From Micropterix aruncella (Eukaryota > Arthropoda > Insecta > Lepidoptera > Micropterigidae): 64,000 bases of DNA. The notes under the pieces were generated by a model. That model ran no database searches and was not told where the DNA came from. It saw only the letters and a program-made list of their open reading frames with translations. The DNA lies in the NCBI GenBank assembly GCA_944548615.1, contig OX155980.1, forward strand, positions 40,769,517-40,833,516. Reading direction: 5' to 3'. Below are positions 30,684 to 43,400 of the stretch, piece after piece; the first letter of the stretch is position 1; every line of letters starts with the position of its first letter. A program made the translations under genes and the position numbers.

Positions 30684-31973
30684 TTATTGTGAAAGGAAGT
30701 GCTTTTTCAATGATTGCTTAAAGGTGAACAGCGAGCTAGCGCCTCGAATAGTTAAAGGAAGCTGATTCCACAGTCGAGCTGCATGTACGGAGAAGGAGTA
30801 GGAAAAAAAAGTGGTATTGTGTTTTGGGATACGTAGGATATTATTCTGACTTGAACGAAGTGGGAGACCATGACTTCCTAATCCGGTAAAAGCCTCGTTG
30901 AGGTAGGAGGGAGATGTAGGGTTGTGTAGGACATTATATAGAAGTGAAAGGATATGCAAATTTCTCCGGTCCCGTATACGTAGCCATTGCAATTTTGATC
31001 GGTACTCGGAAACATGGTCATACTTCCTCAGATTGAATATGTACCTTATGCAAACGTTCTGTAGGCGCTCAAGTTTATCCAGTCTGTTTTCGGTGAGATC
31101 CAAATATGCGACATGGGCATAGTCTAGTAACGGCAGAAGCAGACTTTGAATCATGGTTTGCTTAGTGCTTACAGGGAGGAATCTCTGCAACCTCCGAAGG
31201 CTATGAAAGCCATTATACATTCGCCTGCTTACTTCGTTGACTTGTGCTTGCCAAGAAAATGTCTCGTCCACGAGTATGCCTAAATTCTTTACAACTTTAG
31301 AATACCCAATGACGTTGCCCTCGATTTCTACTTGACGTAAAGATGATAGAGAAATAGGAGACAGTAATTGTTGACTGCCAATTATAATTGATTGGGTCTT
31401 AGTAGGATTTAAGACAATGCCATGACTTTTAGCCCAAGAAGACATATGGGCAAGAGCCGAGTTCATATCAAGTATGGCAGAGTCAATATCGTCCGGTTTT
31501 GTGTGGATATAAACTTGTAGATCATCAGCGTAAAGGTGATACGAGGTGGTAAGGTTCTCGGTTATGGGGCTGATAAATATAGAGAAGAGAAGAGGGGAAA
31601 GGACTCCTCCCTGGGGTACGCCGGCAGTAAGTTCGATCAGATCGGTGGAAGTGTCGGCTGATTTAACACACTGTCGGCGCCCCTTCAGATAAGAGTCAAA
31701 CCACATTACTGCATCATCTGAGATTTTGAGAGAGTGCAACCGCTCCAGCAATAGGTCAAAATCGACCGTATTAAATGCGCTACTGAAATCTAAGAGTGTG
31801 AGAATTGTGAGTTTTCTATTGTCCATAGCGCATCTAATGTCATCGGTGACTTTGACCAGAGCTGAGGTAGTGCTGTGACCAGGGCGAAAACCGGATTGGA
31901 GAGAATTAAGTAGTCCATGAGAGACAAGAAAGACGAGCTTTTTAGGGTAATTGTCGTATTGGATTAGAGACAA
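30684..31973 (-). CDS. Non-LTR retrotransposon reverse transcriptase, 5'-truncated
   Basis: An intact 429-codon frame coding the RT domain and C-terminal region of a LINE polyprotein, which copies element RNA at the nicked target. RT motifs in order: SGFRPGHSTTSALVKV, LLDFSSAFNTVD (motif A), GVPQGGVLSPLLFSIFI (B), YHLYADDLQVY (C, catalytic YADD), LNPTKTQSIIIG (D) and KNLGILVDETFSW (E). Then come the LLPLLDYA..AY region and a C-terminal segment ending in LWNQLPLTIRGASSLFTFKQ. No endonuclease domain is present and the frame opens with TTG after a stop. Homology starts only near codon 10, so the copy is truncated at its 5' side near 31945. The YADD type and C-terminal segment suggest a CR1/L2/jockey-group element; the clade is unresolved. 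The absence of stops implies a young copy. Confidence 0.9.
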   Translation of the reverse strand: MSLIQYDNYPKKLVFLVSHGLLNSLQSGFRPGHSTTSALVKVTDDIRCAMDNRKLTILTLLDFSSAFNTVDFDLLLERLHSLKISDDAVMWFDSYLKGRRQCVKSADTSTDLIELTAGVPQGGVLSPLLFSIFISPITENLTTSYHLYADDLQVYIHTKPDDIDSAILDMNSALAHMSSWAKSHGIVLNPTKTQSIIIGSQQLLSPISLSSLRQVEIEGNVIGYSKVVKNLGILVDETFSWQAQVNEVSRRMYNGFHSLRRLQRFLPVSTKQTMIQSLLLPLLDYAHVAYLDLTENRLDKLERLQNVCIRYIFNLRKYDHVSEYRSKLQWLRIRDRRNLHILSLLYNVLHNPTSPSYLNEAFTGLGSHGLPLRSSQNNILRIPKHNTTFFSYSFSVHAARLWNQLPLTIRGASSLFTFKQSLKKHFLSQ

Positions 31974-34394
31974 TTAGACGTGCGAAATATTATTACGCAT
32001 TTTCATATAAGCACTGACCGCCATTCTACGCTAAACCACTCACTTGATACTCGAAATAAAAATAAGCAAACCCACCAACGATTGAATACTAGATTTGGAC
32101 AGAGGCGTTACGCATTTCTGGCACCATGTCTGCATGGTTCCTTCTGCTCTTCCTCGGCGGAGGCTAAAGTGCAAAGTTCAATCATCAGAATTGTTTTACT
32201 CCAAGTGCAATAAATTACGAGTACATGCATGCGACTGACCGCGAAGACCTTCCTAATCATTATTAGTTTGTTGATGTTGTTTTCAAAATTTAGCCAAACG
32301 TATTTTTGTGTAAAGTATTTTATTAAAAATTATAGCCCCCGAAATCGACCCATTAAAAATATCTTTTTTTGTATAAAATATATTGTTTTGGGTTATCGAT
32401 ATATATTATCCATCTTGCACACATGCGTTAAGCTACCATTATCATTGTCAATTAACATGTTGTCCCGGTTTGTTTCGACAAAACTATGGACACTCTGCTT
32501 ATACACTGCGACTAGAAGTTAACCTTCGTTTGAAAGTACTATATTTACTGCGAGTCAGTCTTGCCCGTGAGAGTACAGGTTTCGTTGACATACATACATA
32601 GATCGAGCATAGTAGTAGATTCCTGTACCATAGGCGGTCGTTGATATTTCGCAGCTGTTTATTTGCACACGCGATCGAAAGGGTTTCGTACTGAGGTCAA
32701 AACGAATGAATGAATTCAATGGTGGAAAGAATGAATGAACTGTGCCACACCAGGCAAGAGCACTCCTAAGACGGTAAACCGAATACACCGACGGTACCTG
32801 GTCTCCAGAAAACACCACTTCATACTCTGACATTTGTAGCAATATTACGAATTATTCAAGTTTAATTTTTATACGGATAGGTAGATAAAGATCTAGTGTA
32901 CGTACTTTGATTTAAATGCCATTTTGTGAAACTCCCAAATACTATTACAGGTGAAAGGGAGTGAAAACTATCAAAAATGCTTTAACTGGTCTCTCACATT
33001 TTAAACAAATATAGCCCGTTTAATCTCAAAAATAATAAGTAAAAACGTTTTTAGAATTGACAACCTTTTAAAGTGTACTCATTTGTCATTTCATTTCAGC
33101 ATAATTCCAATATTTTGAAATAAATTTTATATGTTATTGTTTTGTTTCGCTGATCTTTATTGAAAAACTAGTGACACCCGAGAGATTATTAACTCTTTTA
33201 CAGGATTTATCAACTTATATACTGTCTTAGAAATTGAAATATTGTAATATGTTATTTGAAATCCGTAATATAAAAAATTATAAAGCTGTTTTGGCTCGTT
33301 ATTACTTTTTTTTCTTGAAAATAATTAAATAAAACTTTAATTTAATGGAACTTTAGACTTTGGTCTATCAATTTGTATAACATTTATATTAGAAACATTT
33401 GTAATTACGCCTTTCATTTTAATTATCCCTTGTGCTGTTTTGGCACTTCCGCGTGTATTCCCCTTAATACTATTGATTAGCATTATTTTTTATGCCAAAC
33501 CGTTTGGGTATTTCTTTCCAAATCGTAGGCAGTTTGGGATAGTCATCTATACATTGCGTTAAGAATAAGGCATCATTTTAAACACGCTTTGCGATGGTTA
33601 AGGTCATTACTGTAGTTTCGTAGTAATTGTAGTTTCATAATGAAAATAAAGACGACCTCGCGTTTATACGATAAATGATTGTAGTTTTGTAAGAATTGAT
33701 GGCGATTGGAGTACTTCGGAAGTAATATAGATATATGAACTGATTCACTGTATTCTGCAATAAAAATAAATACAAGCAGATCTAAAGATTAGCAAACAGA
33801 TTATTTCGCTTATATGACCAAAATAGGACGTTTTTAGACAGGGTTTAATACCTTTTCTGTAATGGTATATCGCATTTGTGAATAGACCAGATGAAAATGA
33901 ACAATCGACTCCATGAGCGTCGATTATAGGTAAAATCTAGTAGTTCACTTTCGTGACTCATTACTTCATTATCGACATAAATTAAAATCTTGTTTGCTGA
34001 TGAAAAGTTGCTGATAAAGTGAAATCAGAGGAGGGTCAGCTGGCCGAGAACACGATGGCCATATTTTTGGCCATTTTATATCGCAGCTTTTATAAGAAAT
34101 GGGCTCAAGGCAAACGATAATCAGTTTATTGTCTCATCCGAGATGTGATGCTGAATGTGCGAGATGTGATATGATGAAGAATTGTCAATTCTTTGATTAC
34201 ATCGCTCGAAGAGACGGTGATAACTAGATATTGTATTATATGCACTATCAACAAGCTGAAATATGTATACAAATTAGAAAATGAAGCTCGATTAAACTAC
34301 AAAAAAAAAATATTTCAAGAAATATTGTTATTACAATAACACTACTTCTTTTAACGACATGAGGTCGTTCTACCTCTTATGAAGTGAACGTGGA
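31974..34394. other. Intergenic, no gene recognised
   Basis: AT-rich. A 13-codon ORF at 32126-32167 (MSAWFLLLFLGGG) resembles a signal peptide but ends at once. A minus-strand open stretch at 32555-32842 has no recognisable domain. No repeats of note. Confidence 0.45.
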
Positions 34395-34760
34395 CAAAGT
34401 CAGTTTACAAGACAGAGTCCGTGAGAGCCAGCGGGCTAACATCACGCCCTCCCTACCAGATTTGGACGGCTTTATCCATCCTCCAGTCTGGTCACAGATT
34501 TCAAGTCACTTGCGCAGCCTCTACCTGACGTAAGCAGTAATTCAGTTCGAATGTATGGCGGACCGAGGCGCTCTTTGCCCGGCAGGATCCCACGGGATCG
34601 CGTGGCAATCGGATAGTTTCAAGGATATATGTCAGGTCGACTACTATCTCCGCTGCTTAAGACACGTAGGAATTTCCAGATCCCCTCGGTTATTCGCCGG
34701 AGTGCACAGTCGATCGGCTAACGCCACATGGTGCGCAAATCGCCCAGTGTTACCGCAGAT
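34395..34760 (-). repeat. Family R, degenerate copy R2a
   Basis: Minus orientation. Recognisable by CCAGCGGGCT, TCACAGATTTC, CTTTGCCCGGC, GTTTCAAG, CCCGCTGCTTAAG-like blocks and GGAGTGCACAGTCGATCGGC TAACGCC next to GGTGCGCAAA. Both ends are eroded. The open frame 34555-34875 over it is not conserved in other copies. Confidence 0.55.
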
Positions 34761-35129
34761 TGGAACAGTCGATACAACCATCCACTTCTGCGCTTACAGC
34801 CGTGGCAGGGTTCTCATAGTCCTTTCCAGGTTAGTCCCTCTTCGAGAAGGCTACCAGATAGAAGTTGAACCATGAGTTGAGTCGAGTTGAACCGAAAGAT
34901 AACAAACAAGGGATCGATACCAAGCTGCACGAAACCATTAGATACCACAATAACATTAAAGTAAAATCTCCGAATTTTCAACTTAAAATTTATGACGCTA
35001 GTTACTTGTTAATAACATTCGCGTCATTGCCGACCTGGAGCCAAAAAAAAAAAACAGCGGGCAGCCTCGGCCCCTGTCTAATAGTTTTGAAAGTATATCT
35101 CGGTCTGGAATTAACTATTAGGATAACTC

Positions 35130-35400
35130 CTTCCTCCTGACTGGTTACGTGACCGAAGTCGCTTACGCGGCCTCTATCAGTTGTATTTCAGGGGTAATTC
35201 AATATAAATTTATCGTGGATCTGGCGCCCTTCGCCCGTCATACCACTCGGGATCGGCTGACCGATCGATTGTTTCAAGAATGGCAAGACAACAGGTCAAC
35301 ATCCACCCCCGCTGCTTAGGCGGCAGTATATGCACAGCCGATTGGCGTCGCCGTACGGTGCGCAAACCGTCCGCTCGCTAGGCAGTCAAGCCCACATACA
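35130..35400 (-). repeat. Family R, degenerate copy R2b
   Basis: Second eroded minus-strand copy: TGACCGAAGTCGCTTACGCG, CCACTCGGGATCGG, CAACATCCACCCCCGCTGC, GCACAGCCGATTGGCGTCGC and GTACGGTGCGCAAACCGTCC match R3 in order. It lies 0.4 kb from R2a in the same orientation, so these may be one old tandem pair. Confidence 0.55.
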
Positions 35401-35429
35401 GGGAAACCGATCCACCAGCCGTGAGGTCT

Positions 35430-35469
35430 GAGACGCGAGAGTCTTACCCGGGGTAGACTCTCGCGTCTC
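35430..35469. repeat. Hairpin, 14 bp GC-rich arms
   Basis: GAGACGCGAGAGTC and its exact inverse flank a 12 nt loop TTACCCGGGGTA that is itself nearly self-complementary. It lies just outside family-R copy R2b. Confidence 0.8.
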
Positions 35470-36234
35470 TAATAATTAATATTAGCGTTTTGTATAAAGA
35501 AGTACCCCTTTAGCAGACTTTTATGAAATATTTGAGAAAAAATAATTTCCAAGATTTAGGGTCGAAGAAATTAAAAGAACGGTCGAAATCTTTACTAAAT
35601 GCTTGGGATCCCAGATTTGGCGACCCTTATTCTCTCCGATTTGGTTCCAATAATCATATAAATCATTTAGTTTGTAGCCCCTGCTAATTCGGCCAACAGA
35701 AATCCTCTTTCAATTTCTCCAAAAATTCTCCAAAAATTGTAACCGCCAAACATGTTAATTTTAGAATCATCACCAACTAGGTAGATAACAGAAAACCATC
35801 ATCATCAAAATACGTATAGCAATCCTCCTAACCGTGCATTTATAATAACAAATACAGTTAAAATAAAACAAAACGATGATGTTTGTTGTCATCGCCGAAA
35901 CGAATAAAGCCCACACATTCCATATGCATTTGGGTCGATGAGATTGCATAACAATGCACGCACAATTTCGGCGAGCTGGTTACAAGTATCACGAATGCCC
36001 AAAAACTGGTCGCCGGTTTTAACACTAACAAAGGCCGTTTAAGAACTTTTATAAACGTTACATAACGCAAGAATGCGAAAAGCCGGCTGGCTCATCCATA
36101 AACAGATAACCGTCCGCGGGCAGAGCGTAGAGTTGCCACCTATTGCAAATTCAATTTCGGGAGACTACATACTTCCCCTTCCCCCCAGCCCATCCCACCC
36201 AAATATAGTTTGAAAATAAGTCATCACCTACGCC
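35470..36234. other. Intergenic, no gene recognised
   Basis: AT-rich with a CCCCTTCCCCCCAGCCC tract near 36174. No gene supported. Confidence 0.45.
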
Positions 36235-36560
36235 CTAAAAGAATATTTTAAGGATAAATGTTTACCTTTTCCAACTCCCTATTATTGCCCCACGGCAAAA
36301 TCTTGAACAATAACCACCAAATACCTTTCTCAATATTTTAAAAATAGAGTTTTTTCACCGAATAATTTTTCTAGCCTAAATATTTTTTCCCGTTTTTCCT
36401 GTAGGAGTGGTTTAGGAAAAATCCAGAATATGTTTTTTAGGCATTTTCACCTTTTTCCCAATTACTGCCTTTAGGATTTGTTTAAGGAAAAATCCTAATA
36501 ATTTCTAGTCATTTGTATGAGAAAACTTTTATAACTAAAGCCGATCTAATATTCCGTCGG
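36235..36560. repeat. Degenerate tandem repeat, part 1
   Basis: Two to three units of the type (T/G)AGG..T.GTTTAGGAAAAATCC, then ATTTCTAGTCATTTGTATGA, then a GAAAACTTTT block. The same pattern continues at 38.1-38.6 kb, beyond the Helitron relic. Confidence 0.5.
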
Positions 36561-36733
36561 GCTTAAGTGATAACATAAAAACCGTAAAACCACACTTCAT
36601 ATTTTCCGAAATGACATAACCACGAATTTGGACTTAGTTTGGGGATTTCAATACTGTAAAGACCTCATGGAAATTTCGATCGATTTGAGTGAGCGTGAAA
36701 ACAATTCCGTTTCGTTTTACAGTGTCAATTACA

Positions 36734-37801
36734 ATGTCGAGAAGAAGAGACAACATAGGTCGACAAAGTCAGTCAAATATGCGGCAAGCTACTTCAAGTG
36801 CAAACCGCACTGATGTGAGATGATTCCATCATCTCGGCCGAAATACAAGATGAAGCTTTCAATCCGAAATTGCTTGCAGTGGTGCCTAAGAATATGATCT
36901 ATGGACTTCGCGAAGTTTATAAGAACATCTCGCCCTGTATGCTCGATAGTAACTGTTAAAGGCGTTACCCGAGAGACCTGATTGCTAACACCATCACAGG
37001 CAATGACGGATACCCATTGTATCGTCGCCGATCAGTTGCAGACAATGGGCGATCTGCAGTTGTGAAGGTCAAAGGGCAAGATGTAAATGTGGTCAATCGT
37101 TAGATTGTGCCTTATTGTCCAAGGCTTTTAAAGCGCAAATCAATGTGGAATACTGCAACTTTATCAACTCGATAAATTACATATGCAAATACGTAAAATA
37201 AAGCCATATGGCTGTTTTCGCTGTGACGAATTCAAACGAGGTGTAGCTCAGTATCAGACGTGTCGCTATGTCAGCAGCAACGAGGCGATTTGGCGCATCT
37301 TTTTCTTTGCGACATACGAAGGACAATCTACAGATGTACACTTGGTAATTCTGGAAAGCGGAATTTAGATTCCTCGTGCGTCTGGCCTTCACGATGACAA
37401 ATCACGCGTGTTGGAAGTTTGCGGAATTAAGTTAGAATTTCCGTATTTCGCGCATGGACAACTGTATGTCCCGTGTTCGTCAAGCCATCGGTCGGAAAGC
37501 CATCATTTTTGTTTATTTACGCGCCGGAAAACAAAACAAAAAACATATTTTACCAGAATGTTTTGTGTTGAATGTGAACTGCATTTATATATTATCATAT
37601 CAGTAAATTAAATACATTGAATTTATTTCAATCACAAACGACTTCATTTAATCACCAAACGAAACTCAAACCGTACATGATTCGGCCATATTATAGATTT
37701 CAATGAATTAGATTTGGAAGGTTCATTAGGATTAATAAACGCTTATGAAGAGTTACAATCAAATAAATTTTAGGTGTTGCGAAGTTCACCGGGTCATCTA
37801 G
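36734..37801 (+). pseudogene. Deleted autonomous Helitron (Rep/helicase) with 3' end
   Basis: The reading starts MSRRRDNIGRQSQSNMRQ at 36734, typical of Helitron helicase N-termini. It then jumps to Rep-region sequence: IISAEIQDEAFNPKLLAVV, a stop at the CTKRYPRDL-like site (RRYPRDLIANTITGNDGYPL), VVKVKGQDVNV, and VEYCNFINSINYICKYV..K. It continues with QYQTCRYVSSNEAIWRIF. A second jump near 37375 leads to the helicase C-terminus VLEVCGIKLEFPYF.HGQLYV (motif VI region). The 3' end GCGAAGTTCACCGGGTCAT-CTAG (37801), followed by T, is a Helitron terminus. Large internal deletions remove most helicase motifs; stops and frame changes confirm it is dead. The 5' end was not located. Confidence 0.75.
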
Positions 37802-38029
37802 TTAATTACATATTATCCGACGCAGCTCTAGTATAACAAGAATAAGCAATTTACTAAGTTGGTCTACCTATGGACTAACGTGAGCTGGTTGGTAGCTCGA
37901 GTAAACAACTTATGGTAGTATGTGGGGTGCGCTCTATTTTTAAATTCCCGATTATATAAAACCCACATACGTATCACATTCTTTTAACAATAGATTATTT
38001 CCCTGACTCACTTTTATAGCCTAACCAGT

Positions 38030-38745
38030 TATAGGGATATAGTTTTACCCTTATAGAGCTTGAATTTCTAAAAAACTTTAAATAAACATTATTTCCTTTT
38101 AATAGCCGAGTATTTCCTCTGAATTGAATTTTCGTAGCTTAATTTTTATATATTTGTTCCATATTTAACTTCCGATCATTCGCTTAAAGAGATGTTTAGG
38201 AAGAAATCCTGAATACAATTTCTAGTCATTTATATGAGGAAACTCTTTTGAGTAAAACCAATCTGATATTTAATCGGGATTAAAAGGTATTATGTAAACC
38301 GCATAAAAATATTTTAGCCCTTTTCGATTACTTTAACCCCGATTATTTCCTTAAGGAGGTATTTAGGGAAAAATCCTAAGTACAATTTCAAGGCATTCAT
38401 TTGGGGAATCTATTGCGGGTAAACCCAATCTGATATTTAATATAATTTAAGATATATTAAAAAAAATCGTAAAAAAACTTTTTATCTGTTTTTGATCATA
38501 TTAACCTCGGTTGTTCCCTTTAAGAGATGTTTTGGAAAAAAATCATAATTTAATTTCTAGCCATTTATATGGGGAATCCTTTTTGAGTAACTAATCTGAT
38601 ATTAAGGTAACACTGATCTGGTATTTGGTTGAGTATTGCATTGTATCCTCTAATGTACGTTTTTATATGTATTTGATTTGGATTGAGTGAGTGACTATTC
38701 GGATTAGTGAGTATTCGGATAGATGAGTGAGTATTCGGTAGTATT
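38030..38745 (-). repeat. Degenerate ~168 bp tandem repeat, Helitron-like body
   Basis: Three to four units with CTTAAAGAGATGTTTAGGAA-like starts near 38181, 38351 and 38517 (spacing 166-170 bp), each followed by ATTTCTAG.CATTTATATG and CCAATCTGATATTTAA. The right end (38685-38745) has GAGTGAGTATTCGG repeats, resembling the GAATGAGTGAATCGG repeats at the 5' side of the Helitrons at 5.2 and 9.2 kb. Probably an older Helitron of the same design, cut by the assembly gap. Confidence 0.5.
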
Positions 38746-38800
38746 TTATTTTATATTTCTTTCACACGTTAAGTAATTCAGTTTAGTATGATAATTTGAA

Positions 38801-39000
38801 NNNNNNNNNNNNNNNNNNNNNNNNNNNNNNNNNNNNNNNNNNNNNNNNNNNNNNNNNNNNNNNNNNNNNNNNNNNNNNNNNNNNNNNNNNNNNNNNNNNN
38901 NNNNNNNNNNNNNNNNNNNNNNNNNNNNNNNNNNNNNNNNNNNNNNNNNNNNNNNNNNNNNNNNNNNNNNNNNNNNNNNNNNNNNNNNNNNNNNNNNNNN
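38801..39000. other. Assembly gap (200 N)
   Basis: Exactly 200 N. Open frames reported across it are meaningless. The size is probably nominal. Confidence 0.99.
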
Positions 39001-40112
<1,112 letters not shown>

Positions 40113-40179
40113 CATCTCACGATGAGTAAGTACTATCTAATACAATGTAAAATGTCAGACGTGTTGACTATGGGAATAC

Positions 40180-40465
40180 GTGACGAGACAATTGTTATTA
40201 TGGCATTACGCGCTCGCTCAGTTTACTAGAAAAGTCGTGTGTCAACCAAAATATTATTTCCGCTTACGTGCCGTTGCGCCTGTAATGCGCTTTATGCACG
40301 CATCATTTAGAAATAAGACAAAACGTTATCATCGCCTTTTTCTTGCCCAGTTTAACAAATCGCTTCAGTTTAACAATAACGTCTCTAGACAAACGTCGAT
40401 CAAGATGTTCTCCGCTAGAAATCCAAAGACCATGTTCAAACGATCTGCTACTTCTTTTGTAAACC
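40180..40465 (+). CDS. Candidate first exon, unknown basic protein
   Basis: An open frame of 95 codons before a strong 5' splice site, AACC|GTAAGTAA (40466). Two starts are possible: ATG 40180, or ATG 40405 (AAGATG, good context) giving [20 protein letters not shown]. The latter is rich in R/K/S without acidic residues, as in mitochondrial presequences. The frame has more GC and CG dinucleotides than its surroundings. No family is recognised. The stretch could be 5' UTR plus a short first exon, or chance. Confidence 0.3.
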
Positions 40466-43400
40466 GTAAGTAATATTTTTTTAATGACTTTAAGTGTTTT
40501 AAAAATATAGAAGAAAATTTCATGGATGTTGTGAAATACATAACATTTTCGTTATTATTTACTGTTTCTTAATACAATTAAAATTAATTTCTTTTTTACA
40601 ACTCATTTTCTTAATACAGGTCTTCCTTAGCATTATACTTATAAGATGTTGAAGATTCATAATGATATACCAATGCCAATAGACATACTCTTAAATATAA
40701 CCACTTTTTTAACTTACGTGTCACGCGGGAAATTTTGAAATCGATAGCGTTAGAATTATGTATTAATTTTCCTCAGAAATTTCGTAGATAAAATAAAATT
40801 TATTTTTTCGTATTTATTTGCTCTTACTAAAATATTTCCTATGTATTCGCCTTTATTTCGGAAAAACGAAAATTATGTACATCAGTATTATTTTTTGTTT
40901 GATACTTATGTCCGTTTCGTCTTCTTTACATAATGTAGTCGCCAAACAAATAAAATACTCCCTCTATAATCCGGCACTTCACGTTTCCGGCCTGCCAGTA
41001 ATTCGTCTTTTTTATACAGACAGCTACCAAGCTCGGTAATTTCGGGCGTGAATTAGAGATGTGACTGCTTGTTGCGGTGTCAATGGTCGCGTGTTGTATG
41101 TGTCTACTTTGTCTGCCTTACGCTAGTCTGGCGTAAAGTGAAAACTCTACTAATTAATTCACATTCATCCTTTTTGTCCTAATGGAAGCGTTGTCAAAGT
41201 CCACTCTTGGTCGTCTAAATGTAATATGTGTACTATGAGAACTATGTGCATTCAATGGATCAGGTTAACCTACTTTGATATAATAAAATCTTTGAAACGA
41301 ATCACAACAATTTTTGAAAAATTAATCCGCTTTTCTGCTGTTTTTAATCCATTCCTTTAAAAAAATTGAGAAAATATTATAAAAAGTTTCTGAGTTTTCA
41401 TTTTACTATCAAGTTATTCATTTGCGCTTTTTATTTAACATTTGTTGTCAACATGAACAAATGGTGCGTTTTATCAGCCATTTTAAGGAAAATTTTTAGA
41501 TTACTTTTCAATAATATTTTTTAATAATGAATAACAATAATTAATAATTAACAATAATTGAATCCTTGCCTTGAAATGGAACCTGGAAAAATATATTACA
41601 GAGTTAACGGACATTTTTGAATTCTAGTCTCGGGTTATCTATAATATACGATAACGACTCAACAACTTTATCTTTACAATGTCCAATCGGTATGGAGAAA
41701 TACGTTGTTTTCAAAATATTTTTAATTCAAATATTCAAGCTTATAATAATATAGGGATAATTGTGTTTAAATAAAGGTACTATATTGTTTAAAAAAATAT
41801 CATTTTGAGCAGCTTCAACACCACACTGAACTTAATGCGATATATGTATGTCTAGATAATAGCAATAAATAATTAATGTCAGAGACTATATTAATGTCTA
41901 TGTTTCGGGCATCGCCCAACTTTCACGGTTTATTAAATTTTCATTGAAGTTACTAAGAATCTGAAATATATTTTTTTGGGGTTTTCCTACTATCCTTTAT
42001 TACCTGGAGATATACCATTAGTTAACCCTGACATGGCTGTTGTTCCGCTGGCATGTATGGCCACAGTGGTCATCGATCACTGTGCGCGGTCGATACAAGT
42101 CGAAATACGCTGATGTCAAATGACAATTTGCTGAAAGTATCCAGAAGGATTATTTTAAGTTTTCTATATACTATGACAGCAGCATGCTTGCTGTTTGTTT
42201 TAGAAAGAAACGTCATTTTTAGATATAATATTTTTTATCAAAATCAAACGATACAACACCGGAACGTATTGCTTAAAATATAATTGCAATAAAACAGAAG
42301 AAGCTACTTAAAAAAAGTCTTATACTCAGGTCTAAAATCGCCTAAACGCCATTTTTGCGTTGTTGTTTATTAGGTTCATATGTACATAGGTGCCATTTAA
42401 ATTTCCACAAAAATAGTCCCAAATGCCAGAAAAAAATGTATTCGAAGATATTAGCCAAAAACAAAATATCCCAACCAGAAATGGGGCCGCAATTTAAGTT
42501 CTAAACTATCCCAAAAACATAGTACTGTTTTTCACGTATATATTTTTGAAATTATTTTAATTCTGTACGAGTCTCTGTGTTTAGGATAGCTTGGAATCGA
42601 TAAAGTTAAACCAGATTCCAGCCCTATAGCGTTTACAGTTTTGGGACACCGAACATCTAACAGACTTAGTTGAGTTTTGTCAACGTTGTTGACAATCAAC
42701 TGCAAATTCGATTACAACAACCTCGCGGACAGGTTCAAAATAAAAGCTTAAGAAATAGTAAACATGTTATTGGCGTCTAGCGAGAATTAGTAAGTACAGT
42801 ACCACTTTAATCACCTCACCTCAACTGGAACCACAGCCTGGCGAACACTATGTATACGTAGCACAGTCGAGTTTTGTTAGCGATCAAATTAAAATCGAAG
42901 AACAACAGCCCTGTAACTAGGTCCAAAAAATGTCCTCACCATTTGCACATGATAATGGCGTTCAACCAGAATCTGTTAATATAGAAAACAATAATGCGTA
43001 CGATAAAAAACATTGTTTTTTTTTTCATTCTAAAAATAAATCTGCTTGTAGGACTGTTTTCGAAAGAGTATTTTTTCTAATTCTGCTCAATTGCAAACTG
43101 TAATAAGTGCCATATTCAATGAATTTAGGTAAATCATTATAAGTAGTTAGTTAGTTGTACTGGGCGTTCCTCCGCAAGTCGACATCCAGTGTGCCTATTT
43201 TGCGTGTATCATTATAAGTAATAAAATATATTTTATTTCAGCAATTCAAATAATACTGACATGAAAAAAATATATTATATAACATATTATATAACATATA
43301 GATAACATATTTGGTATAAAGCAAAAAAATCAAAAGGTCGCTATCGAAATGATGTGAATTGGTTAAAAACGGTCCAATTTTATATTGCCAGTTTGCATTT

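Noticed and set aside
32126..32167. 13-codon signal-peptide-like ORF MSAWFLLLFLGGG
   Set aside because: Ends in TAA without a splice donor; too short to support.
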